From: Actinomycetota bacterium
GTDB lineage: Bacteria; Actinomycetota; Geothermincolia; Geothermincolales; RBG-13-55-18
Reading direction: 5' to 3'
Assembly (NCBI GenBank): GCA_014360645.1
Contig: JACIXD010000006.1
Location: 143,940 to 207,939, forward strand
Length of the DNA: 64,000 nucleotides
Position numbers and translations under genes: made by a program. Shown here one piece after another: positions 26,836 through 36,930 of the stretch. The notes beneath the pieces are model-generated. The model had not been told where the DNA came from and did not search any database. It saw nothing but the letters and a program-made list of their open reading frames with translations. Every line of letters begins with the position of its first letter. Within the stretch, counting starts at the first letter, position 1.

Positions 26836-29058
26836 TCAGCCCGCCGCCGCCTTCGCCTCCCTTTCCCTTCCGGCTTTTTCTTCCGCCGGGATGCGGACGG
26901 GGAGGGAGACGGTGAAGGTGGAGCCCTTCCCGAGCTCGCTCTCCACGTGGATCTCCCCTCCGTGTGCCTCCACCAGCTGGCGGCTGATGCAGAGACCGAG
27001 GCCGGTCCCGCTCTGCTGCCGCGTGGAGGAGGAGTCCACCTGATAGAACTTGTCGAAGATCTTTTCCAGGTCCTGGGGAGGTATGCCCATGCCGCTGTCC
27101 CTCACCCTCACCAGACACCGCTCGCCGTCCCCCTCCCCTTCGACGCGCACCTCGCCTCCCGGAGGGGTGAACTTTATGGCGTTGTGGATGAGGTTGGTAA
27201 AGACCTGCGCCAGGCGGTAGGCGTCCCCGCACACCGCGGGCATCCCGGCCGGGACCTCCTCCACCAGGACGACCTCTTTCTCGCGCGCCAGGTTCTCCAG
27301 TCCCTGCAGGACCTCCTCGATCACCTCGCGCAGCTGTACCGGCTCCCGCCTCACCTCGATGATCCCCGATTCGATCCGCGAGAGGTCTAGGAGGTCGTTT
27401 ATGAGCTCGGTGAGGGACTCCGTCTGCTGCATCACTATATCCAGGTAATGGAGCTGCTTTTCGTTCACCTCTCCCACCCTGCCGGCGGCCAGCAGGCGGA
27501 CGAAGCCCTTGATGGAGGTAAGGGGGGTCTTCAGCTCGTGGGAGACGATGGAGATGAAGTCGGACTTCATGCGGTCGAGCTCGATGAAATCGGTGACGTC
27601 GTGGAGCAGGACGATGGCGCCGCCCACCTTCCCCTCCTCGTCATGGAGGGGAACCCAGAGCACCTGGAATACGATGGGCGGCTCGGTCCTCACGCACACC
27701 TCCCCCTTCACCGACCGGCCGTGCGCGAACACCTCTTCCATGGCTTGCCGCAGGGACGTCTCGCCGAAATCCACCTTTTCTCCGTCGCGTTGCAGGATCT
27801 CCCCCAACTCTCGGCCTCGGTCATCCTCCCCCATGTCCAGAAGCCGCGCCACGAAGGGGTTGGCCAGCACCAGCCTCCCCTCCCGGTCAAGGACCATGAT
27901 GCCGTCGGTCAGGCTGTTGATGATGGCCTCTATCTTCCTCTTGTCCTCCAGGGTGGTGCGGTAGAGGCTCGCCTTCTCGAGGGCCAGCGCCGCCTCGCTG
28001 GAAAGGGTGAGCAGGATGCGAGCGGCGTCGTCGTCGAAGGCGTTGGCCCGCTTGGAATAGCAGCTCAACACCCCGATGACGCTGGAGCTCGCGAAGAGGG
28101 GCACGGCGATCATGGACCGGTAGCCGGTGCGCTCCAGGAATGCGGTGAAGAGAGGGTCCTCGTCCCTTTCGCCTATGCTCACCGGCAGCACCGCGGAGGC
28201 GGAGAGCATGATGGGGTTTCCATCTTCTTCCTCCAACACCTCCACCATCCCCTGCCCCATGCCCCTTACTCCCCTCACCTCCAGGGCTCCCGTCTCCTGA
28301 TAGAGAGAAACGGCCATGGCGTCACAGGCGACGAGGTTTCCGGCGTTGTCGAGGAGCACGTTCAGGAGCTGCTCGGTGTCCAGGGTGGACGCGAACTTGA
28401 GGGAGGCGGCGTAGAGGGACGACAGCTCCCTGCGCTTGGTGTCCGCCTGGTCGTAGAGGTTGGAGAGGGCTTGTTTCTCCCTCTCCTGCTCGCGCGACAT
28501 GTTGATGACGAAAGAGCCGCAGAGGGCGATGAGAAAATACACGGGTACGGCCATGGCCATGCCCTTGATGGTCTCCCCGTCAACGGTCTCGTAGGTGAGG
28601 GGGGCGAAGAAGAAGGCGCAGGTCACCGCGGTGATGAGCATGGTCTCCAGCAGCTCGAAATAGGCGGAGGAGAAGATGATCACCACCAGGAAGAGCAGAG
28701 ACAGCCCGCTCGCCTTCCCCCCGCTGAGATAAACCATGACCGCGATGAGGGCATCGGTGGCCGCCTGCAGGAGGAAGAAGGCCACGGGATGATAGCCCTC
28801 GAAGGGAAAGAAGCGGTGAGCGAGGTAGACGAGTATGGACAGGGCGATGAAGACGTAGAACACCGGCGAACCCGTACGCTGCGAATAGGGCAGCACGAAC
28901 AGCAGGGTAGCCACCGCGATGGTCAGCCAGAAAAGGGAGGCTATGAAGCGCGTGGAGCTGAGCAGCAGCCTCACGCTGGCCCGCTGGCCCGAGGCCGCCT
29001 CCTCCCGCCCCGCGGCTCTCCTCCCGTCTGCCTGCATGCTCCTCGCCGCCATATCCAC
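26836..29058 (-). CDS. Membrane sensor histidine kinase (GAF-PAS-HisKA-HATPase)
   Basis: Protein of 740 residues: about six membrane helices (35-190), a short coiled coil, a GAF domain (about 220-365), a PAS domain (about 372-490) and HisKA with the phospho-acceptor H507 in SHELKTPL. The HATPase domain (about 610-725) has HNAIKF (N box), DSGMGIP (G1), FDKFYQ (F box) and GTGLGL (G2). Overall it resembles PAS-GAF hybrid-type sensors. It is the last gene of a three-gene signalling unit, 8 bases after the receiver-GGDEF gene, its likely partner. The signal is unknown; the GAF and PAS domains suggest a small ligand or redox input. Confidence 0.93.
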   Translation of the reverse strand: MDMAARSMQADGRRAAGREEAASGQRASVRLLLSSTRFIASLFWLTIAVATLLFVLPYSQRTGSPVFYVFIALSILVYLAHRFFPFEGYHPVAFFLLQAATDALIAVMVYLSGGKASGLSLLFLVVIIFSSAYFELLETMLITAVTCAFFFAPLTYETVDGETIKGMAMAVPVYFLIALCGSFVINMSREQEREKQALSNLYDQADTKRRELSSLYAASLKFASTLDTEQLLNVLLDNAGNLVACDAMAVSLYQETGALEVRGVRGMGQGMVEVLEEEDGNPIMLSASAVLPVSIGERDEDPLFTAFLERTGYRSMIAVPLFASSSVIGVLSCYSKRANAFDDDAARILLTLSSEAALALEKASLYRTTLEDKRKIEAIINSLTDGIMVLDREGRLVLANPFVARLLDMGEDDRGRELGEILQRDGEKVDFGETSLRQAMEEVFAHGRSVKGEVCVRTEPPIVFQVLWVPLHDEEGKVGGAIVLLHDVTDFIELDRMKSDFISIVSHELKTPLTSIKGFVRLLAAGRVGEVNEKQLHYLDIVMQQTESLTELINDLLDLSRIESGIIEVRREPVQLREVIEEVLQGLENLAREKEVVLVEEVPAGMPAVCGDAYRLAQVFTNLIHNAIKFTPPGGEVRVEGEGDGERCLVRVRDSGMGIPPQDLEKIFDKFYQVDSSSTRQQSGTGLGLCISRQLVEAHGGEIHVESELGKGSTFTVSLPVRIPAEEKAGREREAKAAAG

Positions 29059-29066
29059 CGGTCCCG

Positions 29067-30047
29067 TCAGTCGCTGCGCCTGCGGTCGAACACGTAGTTG
29101 CTCCCGGGCATGGTCTTGGCGTATTTCTTCAGCTCCGCCGCTATCTGTGCCACCTTGCCCGGATGGTCCAGGTGGCGGTAGGTGTTGTGGACGATGGCCA
29201 CGCTTATGCTCATGATGGGGAACCTGTTGACCCTGCCCTGCCTGTCCGTGCTCACGATATATCCCCTGGCCACGTCCTCGGGGTCATAGTGCTCCTGGAT
29301 GCCCGCGTCGAAGAGGCGGATGATCTCCTCCGCAAGCAGCGCCGCCCTCTCCATGTCGGTGACGATGATGAAGTCGTCACCCCCGATGTGCCCCACGAAA
29401 TCCCCCTCCCCGCCGTGCTTTTCCAAGGCCTCCAGGATCACGCGGGAGGTCAGCTTGATGACCTCGCTCCCGGCATGGAAACCGTAGCGGTCGTTGTAGG
29501 CCTTGAAGTCGTCGAGGTCCACGTAGCACACCGCGAACTTCGCTCCCGATCGTATGCGGGCTTCGATGTTCTCCTCTATGGCGCGGTTCCCAGGAAGCCC
29601 GGTGAGGGGGCTGGCCTCTCCGTCGCGGATGGAACGCCGCAGGTGCATGTTTATCCTCGCCTCCAGTTCCAGGGGATCGAAGGGCTTGGTGAGGTAGTCG
29701 TCGGCCCCCGTCTCCATGCCCCTGATCTTGTCCTCCAGCATCCCCTTTGCGGTGAGCATGATGATGGGTATATGGCTGGTGAGCGCCTCTCCGCGCAGCC
29801 GCAGGCATACCTCCAGGCCGTCGAGGTCCGGCATCATCACGTCGAGGACGATGATGTCCGGGCGCTCCCTCTCGCAGATACGCAGCGCCTCCTTGCCGTC
29901 CCTGGCCTCGATGGGCACGAACCTGTCCGCGCTCAGGGTGTCGACGATCAGCTCCCTGATGTTGGGGTCGTCGTCCACCACCAGGATCTTGAACTTGCCC
30001 CGCTCTCCGCCGTTCTGCGATTCGCCTCTCAGTATCTCGTCGAACAA
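29067..30047 (-). CDS. Response regulator with GGDEF (diguanylate cyclase-like) output
   Basis: 326 residues. Receiver domain about 19-135 with acidic pocket DDD25-27, phosphorylatable D69 (VLDVMMPD), T99 and K121. GGDEF domain from about 146: SPLTGLPGNRAIE, VDLDDFKAYNDRYG, and the active-site loop GGDDF at 222-226 instead of GGDEF. No RxxD inhibitory site precedes it. The substitution keeps the acidic metal ligand, so activity is uncertain. It lies between the HD-GYP gene and the histidine kinase. Confidence 0.92.
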   Translation of the reverse strand: MFDEILRGESQNGGERGKFKILVVDDDPNIRELIVDTLSADRFVPIEARDGKEALRICERERPDIIVLDVMMPDLDGLEVCLRLRGEALTSHIPIIMLTAKGMLEDKIRGMETGADDYLTKPFDPLELEARINMHLRRSIRDGEASPLTGLPGNRAIEENIEARIRSGAKFAVCYVDLDDFKAYNDRYGFHAGSEVIKLTSRVILEALEKHGGEGDFVGHIGGDDFIIVTDMERAALLAEEIIRLFDAGIQEHYDPEDVARGYIVSTDRQGRVNRFPIMSISVAIVHNTYRHLDHPGKVAQIAAELKKYAKTMPGSNYVFDRRRSD

Positions 30048-30145
30048 CTCCTACCTCCGCGGTCCGGAAGCACCGCCCCTCGCGGGCGGCGGGCCTCCCC
30101 CATCCGCCGGCATCCGCGACGCAGGCGCCGCGGGCCCGCCGGTCT

Positions 30146-32104
30146 CTACCTGTTCACCGGATCGCCACCGTAATGCTCCAGGACGTCAAGGAACACCTCC
30201 ACCACCTCCGGGTCGAACTGGGTCCCGGCGTTACGCCTCAACTCCTCCACCGCCTCCTCAAGGGGAAGGGCGCGCCGGTAGGGACGGTCGGAACGCATGG
30301 CCTCGAATGCATCGGCCACCGAGAGGATTCGCGCGCACAGGGGGATGTCCTCTCCCTTGAGTCCGCCGGGATATCCGTTGCCGTCATAACGCTCGTGGTG
30401 GTGGAGGATGATGGGCCGGGGCTCCTGGAGGAACTCCACCGGTTCGATGATGCTGTCCCCCAGCAGGGGATGCGTCTTGACGTGCGAATACTCCTCCTCC
30501 GTCAGCGCTCCCGGCTTGTTGAGCACCCTTCCTGCGATGCCTATCTTCCCGATGTCGTGCAGGGTGGCGGCGTATTTGAGCTTCTGTTTATCCCGCTCAT
30601 CCAGGCGCATGGCGTCCGCGATGATAAGGGCGTACTCCGTGACCCTCTCCGAGTGACCGTGGGTGTAGGGGTCCTTTACCTCTATGGCCTTCGCCAGGGC
30701 CTTGATGGTCGAAAAATAACTCTTCTCGATATCCTCGTAGAGGGAGGCGTTCTCGATGGCCATGGAGGCCTGCGCCGCTATGGCCGCAATGAGGCCTCTT
30801 TCCTCCCTGCCGGGCGCGCCTGACCCGAGCCGGGCATAGAAAAGGGCCAGGATGCCCGTGAGGCGCTCCCTGGAAATCAGGGGGTGGAGGAGGACCCTCT
30901 CCACCCCGTGCTCGCACAGGGGCTGGCGAGGATAGAGCGCCGTGGATCCGTCGATGCCCAGCAGCACCGGTTCCCCTTCTTCCAGTGAGCGCAGACAACC
31001 CCGGTCCATCTCCCGGGCACGGAAGGAGCGCGGAAGGCCCTCGCCCTCGCCTTCGCCCAGGAACCCGTAGCGCGCTCCGGGATGGAAATGTCCGTCTTCC
31101 GGGTCCCGCAGATAGACCACGCATTCCGTCACCCCGCAGAGGTCCACGCTCATGCGCGCCACCCTTTCCAGGATCTCCTCCAGGTCCAGGGTGGAATTTA
31201 TGGCTCTGGTCAGCTCCAGCAGGGCGACCGTCTCCCTTATCTTCCTCTGTTCGCGGGCATGCAGCTCCGCGTTCTCCAACGCCACCGCCATACGGTTCGT
31301 GAAACGGCGCGCCAGGCTCAAGGCCTCCCCGTCCAGGCGGCCTCCGTCCGGGTCGCGCTCCAGCATCACCAGTCCCGTGGTGCGACCCCTGACCACCAGG
31401 GGCAGAAACAGCCTGCCGGGAAGGTCCGCCCTCACGCCGTCGAGGAAGATGCAGGGCTCGGGGCTTCCCCCGCATTCATATGCCCCTTTTTCCCGCACCA
31501 GGACCTCTTCCGCCCGCCCTTCCACCACCATCTTGCTTCCCGGCGCCTCCGTTCCTGCCGTACCGTCGCAGGCGTAGATGCCCCTCTCCTGGTAGCGGAA
31601 GAGGGATGCGCGTGCCGCTCCGGTCATGGCCCTGAGTTTCTCCATCCCCATCCTGGCCAAGGTGGGCGGATCAAGGGTCGCCGCGATGGTGTCAGGAAAA
31701 CCGTCTATCTCGCCGAGGCGCCTTTCCAGCTCCTCCCTCTTCTCTCGTTCCACGCGTTCCAGCGCCCGCGTTATCGCGACCTGGGCATGCAGGAGGCCTA
31801 GGTAGCGAGCATAGCCTTCCCCCTGCGGCGCGGAGACGTCCTCCGCCGCCTCCGCGATCGCCGCCGCGATACCGTGTCCGTCCGCGCCAGACCTGATCAG
31901 GACGCACGCCCTTTCCTCCAGGCGCTCCATCCATTCCCCTACCCCCTCTCCGCACCTTGCGTAAACGGCACGCGACAGGATCTCGCAGAAGGATCGCAGG
32001 GCCGCCGGATCTCCGTGCCCTTTCTCTTTCAGCGCTGTTTCAAGGGCGCCGCGGAGGCATCGCGCCAGGGTATCGTTCTCTCCGAGGGTCACCTCGCCTC
32101 TCAT
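30146..32104 (-). CDS. GAF-GAF-HD-GYP domain protein (likely c-di-GMP phosphodiesterase)
   Basis: About 652 residues. Two GAF domains (about residues 140-290 and 300-455) precede a C-terminal HD-GYP domain. Conserved residues present are HGHSERV, HDIGKIG, KTHPLLGD, HHHERYDGNGYPGGLKGEDIP and SVADAFEAM, which include the GYP signature and metal ligands. Start ATG 32104 has GAGGA at proper spacing; the frame also allows ATG 32119 and GTG 32161. Together with the downstream GGDDF regulator and sensor kinase this forms a c-di-GMP-type module. The repeat cluster lies directly upstream. Confidence 0.9.
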   Translation of the reverse strand: MRGEVTLGENDTLARCLRGALETALKEKGHGDPAALRSFCEILSRAVYARCGEGVGEWMERLEERACVLIRSGADGHGIAAAIAEAAEDVSAPQGEGYARYLGLLHAQVAITRALERVEREKREELERRLGEIDGFPDTIAATLDPPTLARMGMEKLRAMTGAARASLFRYQERGIYACDGTAGTEAPGSKMVVEGRAEEVLVREKGAYECGGSPEPCIFLDGVRADLPGRLFLPLVVRGRTTGLVMLERDPDGGRLDGEALSLARRFTNRMAVALENAELHAREQRKIRETVALLELTRAINSTLDLEEILERVARMSVDLCGVTECVVYLRDPEDGHFHPGARYGFLGEGEGEGLPRSFRAREMDRGCLRSLEEGEPVLLGIDGSTALYPRQPLCEHGVERVLLHPLISRERLTGILALFYARLGSGAPGREERGLIAAIAAQASMAIENASLYEDIEKSYFSTIKALAKAIEVKDPYTHGHSERVTEYALIIADAMRLDERDKQKLKYAATLHDIGKIGIAGRVLNKPGALTEEEYSHVKTHPLLGDSIIEPVEFLQEPRPIILHHHERYDGNGYPGGLKGEDIPLCARILSVADAFEAMRSDRPYRRALPLEEAVEELRRNAGTQFDPEVVEVFLDVLEHYGGDPVNR

Positions 32105-32161
32105 CCCGTCCTCGCCCATGCTCACCAGGTCTTTCGCATCTCCAAGTCTATTTATCGGCAC

Positions 32162-32935
32162 GCCTGTAGCGCTCTCTTAACGCGACCTTCATGCCCGCGG
32201 CACCCTCACCGAGCCACCCGGCAGGCGTATCCCGGCCTTCATCCGTCTCCATCATCCATCGTTCCGCGGGTCCCGCCAGGCGGGATCAGCCGGCCGGTCG
32301 TCATCTCGAGGGCGATGAAGACCGGGCACCTCTTCCACATGCCATGCCCGTGATGAGCTGCCGGCAAGGCGATATCGCGAGCGGAAGCGGGATCAACACC
32401 GTTCCTCTGGCGCTCTGCCCGGGAACCGGGGGTCGGCACGAGGCGACATACGATAGCGGCATGCCCGTGAGGAAGGGTGCCTCTGGGTTATGCGGCACGG
32501 GAGCGCGGGGCGAAGGCCGTCACCTCCGGGCCATGGACGGAAAAACCACGCTCAAGAAACCGGGCCGGCTGACCTCCCGGGCAACCCGCGCCTTGCCGCC
32601 GGGTCCGGGACGGAAGAAGGCAGGACGGGCTACTCCATCGGCCGGGGCCTGATATGTCCCATGTCCGGGGCAGGCCTCCCGGACAACCCGCGCCTTGCCG
32701 CCGGGTTCGGGACGGAAGAAGGCAGGACGGGCTACTCCATCGGCCGGGGCCTGATATGTCCCATGTCCGGGGCAGGCCTCCCGGACAACCCGCGCCTTGC
32801 CGCCGGGTTCGGGACGGAAGAAGGCAGGACGGGCTACTCCATCGGCCGGGGCCTGATATGTCCCATGTCCGGGGCAGGCCTCCCGGACAACCCGCGCCTT
32901 GCCGCCGGGTTCGGGACGGAAGAAGGCAGGACGGG
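32162..32935. repeat. Repeat-rich intergenic region
   Basis: About 770 bases between ribH and the HD-GYP gene. From 32344 it holds several related degenerate blocks: GGCATGCCCGTGA-type strings at 32343 and 32459, a GCAAGGCGATATCGCGAGCGG block at 32365-32388 and a longer relative at 32418-32476. The latter two resemble 2172-2230. They are followed by the 102-bp tandem array. No protein-coding gene is supported. Confidence 0.8.
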
Positions 32936-32984
32936 CTACTCCATCGGCCGGGGCGTGTTATGTCCCATGTCCGGGGCTGACCCC
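32567..32984 (+). repeat. 102-bp tandem repeat array ending at the ribH 3' end
   Basis: Three identical 102-bp units begin at 32641, 32743 and 32845, each starting GCCGGGGCCTGATATGTCCC. A degenerate partial copy (32567-32640) precedes them and a partial fourth copy (32947-32984) closes the array, ending in the full 25-base motif at 32960-32984. Each unit carries 18 bases of the motif (from 32654, 32756, 32858). The period is a multiple of three and all frames stay open, so long false ORFs appear. The last part overlaps the ribH 3' coding end. Confidence 0.97.
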
Positions 32985-33442
32985 ATGGATTTGAGGAGGT
33001 TTCCCATCTCCACCGCCGTGAGCGCCGCCTGCCAGCCCTTGTTGCCCTGCTTGGCGCCGGCGCGCTCCACCGCCTGTTCTATGGTGTCCGCGGTGATGAC
33101 CCCGAAGACCGTCGGCACGCCGGAGTCCAGGTTGACGCGGGCGATGCCCTTGGAGACCTCGGCGGCCACGTACTCGAAATGGGGCGTGGATCCCCTGATC
33201 ACCGCCCCCAGGCAGATGACCGCGTCGTACTTCCCGGTCCGCGCCAGTCTCGACGCCGCCAGCGGTATCTCGAAGGAGCCGGGGACCCAGACCACGTCGA
33301 CTCCGTCCATGTCCGCGTCGTGCCTCTTCAAGGCATCCAGCGCCCCGTCCAGCAGGCGCGTGCTGATGAACTCGTTGAACCTGCTCACCACCACCGCGAA
33401 CCTCAGCCCGGTGGCTACCAGGTGCCCTTCGTATACGGCCAT
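32936..33442 (-). CDS. ribH: 6,7-dimethyl-8-ribityllumazine synthase
   Basis: Penultimate enzyme of riboflavin synthesis. [59 protein letters not shown] with the catalytic His, and [17 protein letters not shown] are all present. Start ATG 33442 follows AAAGGAG. The natural C-terminus would be near EMGNLLKSM; the last 15 or so residues ([15 protein letters not shown]) are encoded by the dispersed motif and repeat array, so the stop codon lies inside the repeat. 168 residues in total. Confidence 0.95.
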   Translation of the reverse strand: MAVYEGHLVATGLRFAVVVSRFNEFISTRLLDGALDALKRHDADMDGVDVVWVPGSFEIPLAASRLARTGKYDAVICLGAVIRGSTPHFEYVAAEVSKGIARVNLDSGVPTVFGVITADTIEQAVERAGAKQGNKGWQAALTAVEMGNLLKSMGSAPDMGHNTPRPME

Positions 33443-33459
33443 GGATATCTCCTTTCCTC

Positions 33460-34716
<1,257 letters not shown>

Positions 34717-34782
34717 GAACCTCCCTCGAACAGTTTTCCATAAAATACCGGTTTTCCGTATGGAGGCGGCATCTCCGGAGCA

Positions 34783-35451
34783 TCACAGGAAACCTCCCTC
34801 GGACAGCTTTTCGTACAGGGTGTCCTCCTTTTCCCAGCGGGCGTTCCCGGGAAGGCCGCGCTCCAGGTAATTCCTTACATATTTAGCGATAATATCCACC
34901 TCCAGGTTGACCCTGTCGCCCGCCTTCAGCGTCCCGAGGTTGGTGACCGCCACGGTATGGGGTATGGCCGCGACGCTGAAGCCGTTCTCGCTCAGCCCGC
35001 TGATGGTGAGGCTTATGCCGTCCACGGCTATGGAGCCCTTCTCCACCAGGTAGGACCTGATCTCCGCCGGGCAGGAGAATACGTAGTCCCTGCCCCCGCC
35101 CACCTGCCTTATGTCCTCGACCCGGCCGACGCCGTCCACGTGCCCCTGCACGATATGGCCTCCCAGGCGGGAGCTCGGCGAGAGCGCCCGCTCGAGGTTC
35201 ACCGCCGTGCCCCGCACCGCCGTCCCCAGGGTGGTGCGCGACAGGCTCTCCTCGGAGACGTCGGCGGCTAAATACCCCTCGCCCACGGCGGTGACCGTCA
35301 GGCACACGCCGTTCACAGCCACCGAGTCCCCTATATCCAGCCCTCTCCATATCTCACGGCAGGACACGCCTATGGAGGCCTCCCTGCCCAGGCGCCTCAG
35401 CTCCCGCACCCTTCCCACTTCCTCGATGATCCCCGTGAACACCTCTCTCAA
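34783..35451 (-). CDS. ribE: Riboflavin synthase alpha chain
   Basis: Dismutates two lumazine molecules into riboflavin. Two lumazine-binding repeats: FTGIIEEVGRV...GDSVAVNGVCLTV and GHIVQGHVDGVG...GSIAVDGISLTIS. 222 residues. Start ATG 35451 overlaps the ribD stop by 4 bases. Called ribC in some species. Confidence 0.96.
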   Translation of the reverse strand: MREVFTGIIEEVGRVRELRRLGREASIGVSCREIWRGLDIGDSVAVNGVCLTVTAVGEGYLAADVSEESLSRTTLGTAVRGTAVNLERALSPSSRLGGHIVQGHVDGVGRVEDIRQVGGGRDYVFSCPAEIRSYLVEKGSIAVDGISLTISGLSENGFSVAAIPHTVAVTNLGTLKAGDRVNLEVDIIAKYVRNYLERGLPGNARWEKEDTLYEKLSEGGFL

Positions 35452-36560
35452 CGCCCTCCTATCTCCGCCTCCAGGAGCAGGTCCCCGCCCAGCCTCCGCA
35501 CCCGTTCCCAGCGCAGGGGGATGCCCTCCCGCGGGTCGAGGACCGTCCTCCCCTCCGCCCAGGCCCTGGCCTCCCCGTCGCCGAACACCCGGGGGGCAAG
35601 GAAAAGGGCCAGCCTGTCGGCGAGCCCCTCCTGGAGCAGGGCCCCCACCAGGGTGGGGCCTCCCTCCACCAGGAGACGCGCCACTCCCATGGCCCCCAGG
35701 GCCCTCACCAGCTCCGCCAGGTCCACGCGGCCGCCCTTCTCAGCGATCTCCAGCACCTCCACCCCCCTCGCGCGCAGGAGCTCGCGCTTTTCGGGGTCGT
35801 GCTCACGCGTCGCGGCCACCAGCACCCTCGGGCCCTCACCCCTCGCCAGCCTGCTGCTCTCGGGGATGAAGAGATGGGAGTCCACCACCACCCTGAGCGG
35901 CGGTCGCGCGCGCCCCAGGGGTACCATGCGCACGGTGAGCTCCGGGTCGTCGGCCTCCACCGTGCCCCGCCCCACCATCACCGCGTCGCTTTCCCTCCGC
36001 ATGCGGTGCACCTCTTTCCTCGCCTCCTCGCCGGTTATCCACCGCGATGCGCCGGTCCTCGTGGCCGTCCTCCCGTCAGCGGTGGCCGCCATCTTCACCA
36101 CCACCAGCGGTCTGCCGCTCAGGACCAGCTTCTCGTAGGCCTCGTTCAGGCGCCGGGACTCCTCTTCCAAGACGCCTGTCCTCACCTCGACCCCGCATTC
36201 CTCAAGCCTCTCCACCCCTCCTCCCCGGACGTGGGGATTAGGGTCTCTCGCTGCGACTATCACCCGCCTTATGCCCGCCCCGACGATCGCTTCCGTGCAC
36301 GGAGGCGTCCTTCCGTGGTGGTTACAGGGCTCCAGGGTGACGTAGAGGTCCGCTCCCCCCGCCGCCGGACCCGCCTCCTCGATGGCCTCCGCCTCGGCAT
36401 GCGGGTTGGGGGGTCCCTTATGGTAGCCTCTGCCAACCACCACCCCGTCCTTCACCAGCACCGCTCCCACCATGGGGTTGGGATGGGTCATCCCCCTGCC
36501 CCTGGCCGCCAGGGACAGCGCCATCCTCATGTACCTCTCTTCCCGGGCCTCCTCGTCCAA
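35448..36560 (-). CDS. ribD: Bifunctional diaminohydroxyphosphoribosylaminopyrimidine deaminase / uracil reductase
   Basis: Deaminates and reduces the pyrimidine intermediate of riboflavin synthesis. The N-terminal deaminase has HAEAEAIEEAG and LEPCNHHGRTPPC (zinc site); the C-terminal reductase has KMAATADGRTATRTG, SRWITGEEAR and LLVEGGPTLVGALL. I choose TTG 36560 as start because AGGAG (36568-36572) lies 7 bases upstream and the product begins LDEEAREERYMRMAL, like other RibD. A TTG at 36578 is also in frame. It is the first gene of the operon after the FMN riboswitch. Confidence 0.96.
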   Translation of the reverse strand: MDEEAREERYMRMALSLAARGRGMTHPNPMVGAVLVKDGVVVGRGYHKGPPNPHAEAEAIEEAGPAAGGADLYVTLEPCNHHGRTPPCTEAIVGAGIRRVIVAARDPNPHVRGGGVERLEECGVEVRTGVLEEESRRLNEAYEKLVLSGRPLVVVKMAATADGRTATRTGASRWITGEEARKEVHRMRRESDAVMVGRGTVEADDPELTVRMVPLGRARPPLRVVVDSHLFIPESSRLARGEGPRVLVAATREHDPEKRELLRARGVEVLEIAEKGGRVDLAELVRALGAMGVARLLVEGGPTLVGALLQEGLADRLALFLAPRVFGDGEARAWAEGRTVLDPREGIPLRWERVRRLGGDLLLEAEIGGR

Positions 36561-36578
36561 AGCGTTACTCCTACGCAA

Positions 36579-36610
36579 ACAAGAGGGCGCCGGGAGAAAA
36601 CCCGGCGCCC
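36579..36610 (-). terminator. Riboswitch-controlled terminator before ribD
   Basis: Minus strand GGGCGCCGGG, a 6-base loop, CCCGGCGCCC (36585-36610), then TCTTGTTTG. A 10-bp GC stem directly after the FMN aptamer and before the ribD start. It overlaps nothing else and is the natural expression platform. Confidence 0.75.
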
Positions 36611-36628
36611 GCGTGAGGCCGCCTGGAG

Positions 36629-36736
36629 GTCTTCTCCCATCCGGACTTTCACCGTCGGTACCGGGATTCCACCGGTTCTGCCAAAGGCTCGCGGACTTTC
36701 ACCGCCGGTCGGGGTTTTCACCCTGCCCCGAAGACC
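36629..36736 (-). promoter_or_regulatory. FMN riboswitch (RFN element)
   Basis: The minus strand from 36736 reads GTCTTCGGGGCAGGGTGAAA and continues with CCCCGACCGGCGGT, GAAAGTCCGCGAGC, ACCGGTGGAATCCCGGTACC, GACGGTGAAAGTCCGGATGG and GAGAAGAC. These are the conserved FMN aptamer blocks, in order, with closing P1 strands. It precedes ribD-ribE-ribBA-ribH, so FMN should switch off the whole operon through the downstream terminator. Confidence 0.97.
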
Positions 36737-36753
36737 TGATGATCTCAGTTCGC

Positions 36754-36783
36754 ATTATAAGGGACGGCGTTTCCCCTTGTCCA
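36754..36783 (-). promoter_or_regulatory. rib operon promoter
   Basis: TGGACA (36778-36783) and TATAAT (36754-36759) on the minus strand with an 18-base spacer. Transcription would start near 36747, just before the FMN riboswitch. Confidence 0.75.
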
Positions 36784-36930
36784 TGCGGGGCCGTGCGCCT
36801 TCGCCGCGACAGGCGCGAATCGCGGTCGCTGGCGAGGGCATCGTACGGGAGGCCGCGACGGTCGCGGAAAGCGGCGGGGCGGCCGGGGTTCAACGCGCCT
36901 TTTTCCTCGCGCGCGTCCCGCGGGCACGGG

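Noticed and set aside
32641-32946. CRISPR array
   Set aside because: Units are contiguous and identical over the full 102 bp, with no short repeat plus variable spacer pattern and no cas genes nearby.
36761-36930. Possible terminator for rpe
   Set aside because: Several GC-rich inverted repeats exist, but none is followed by a T run in the rpe direction.
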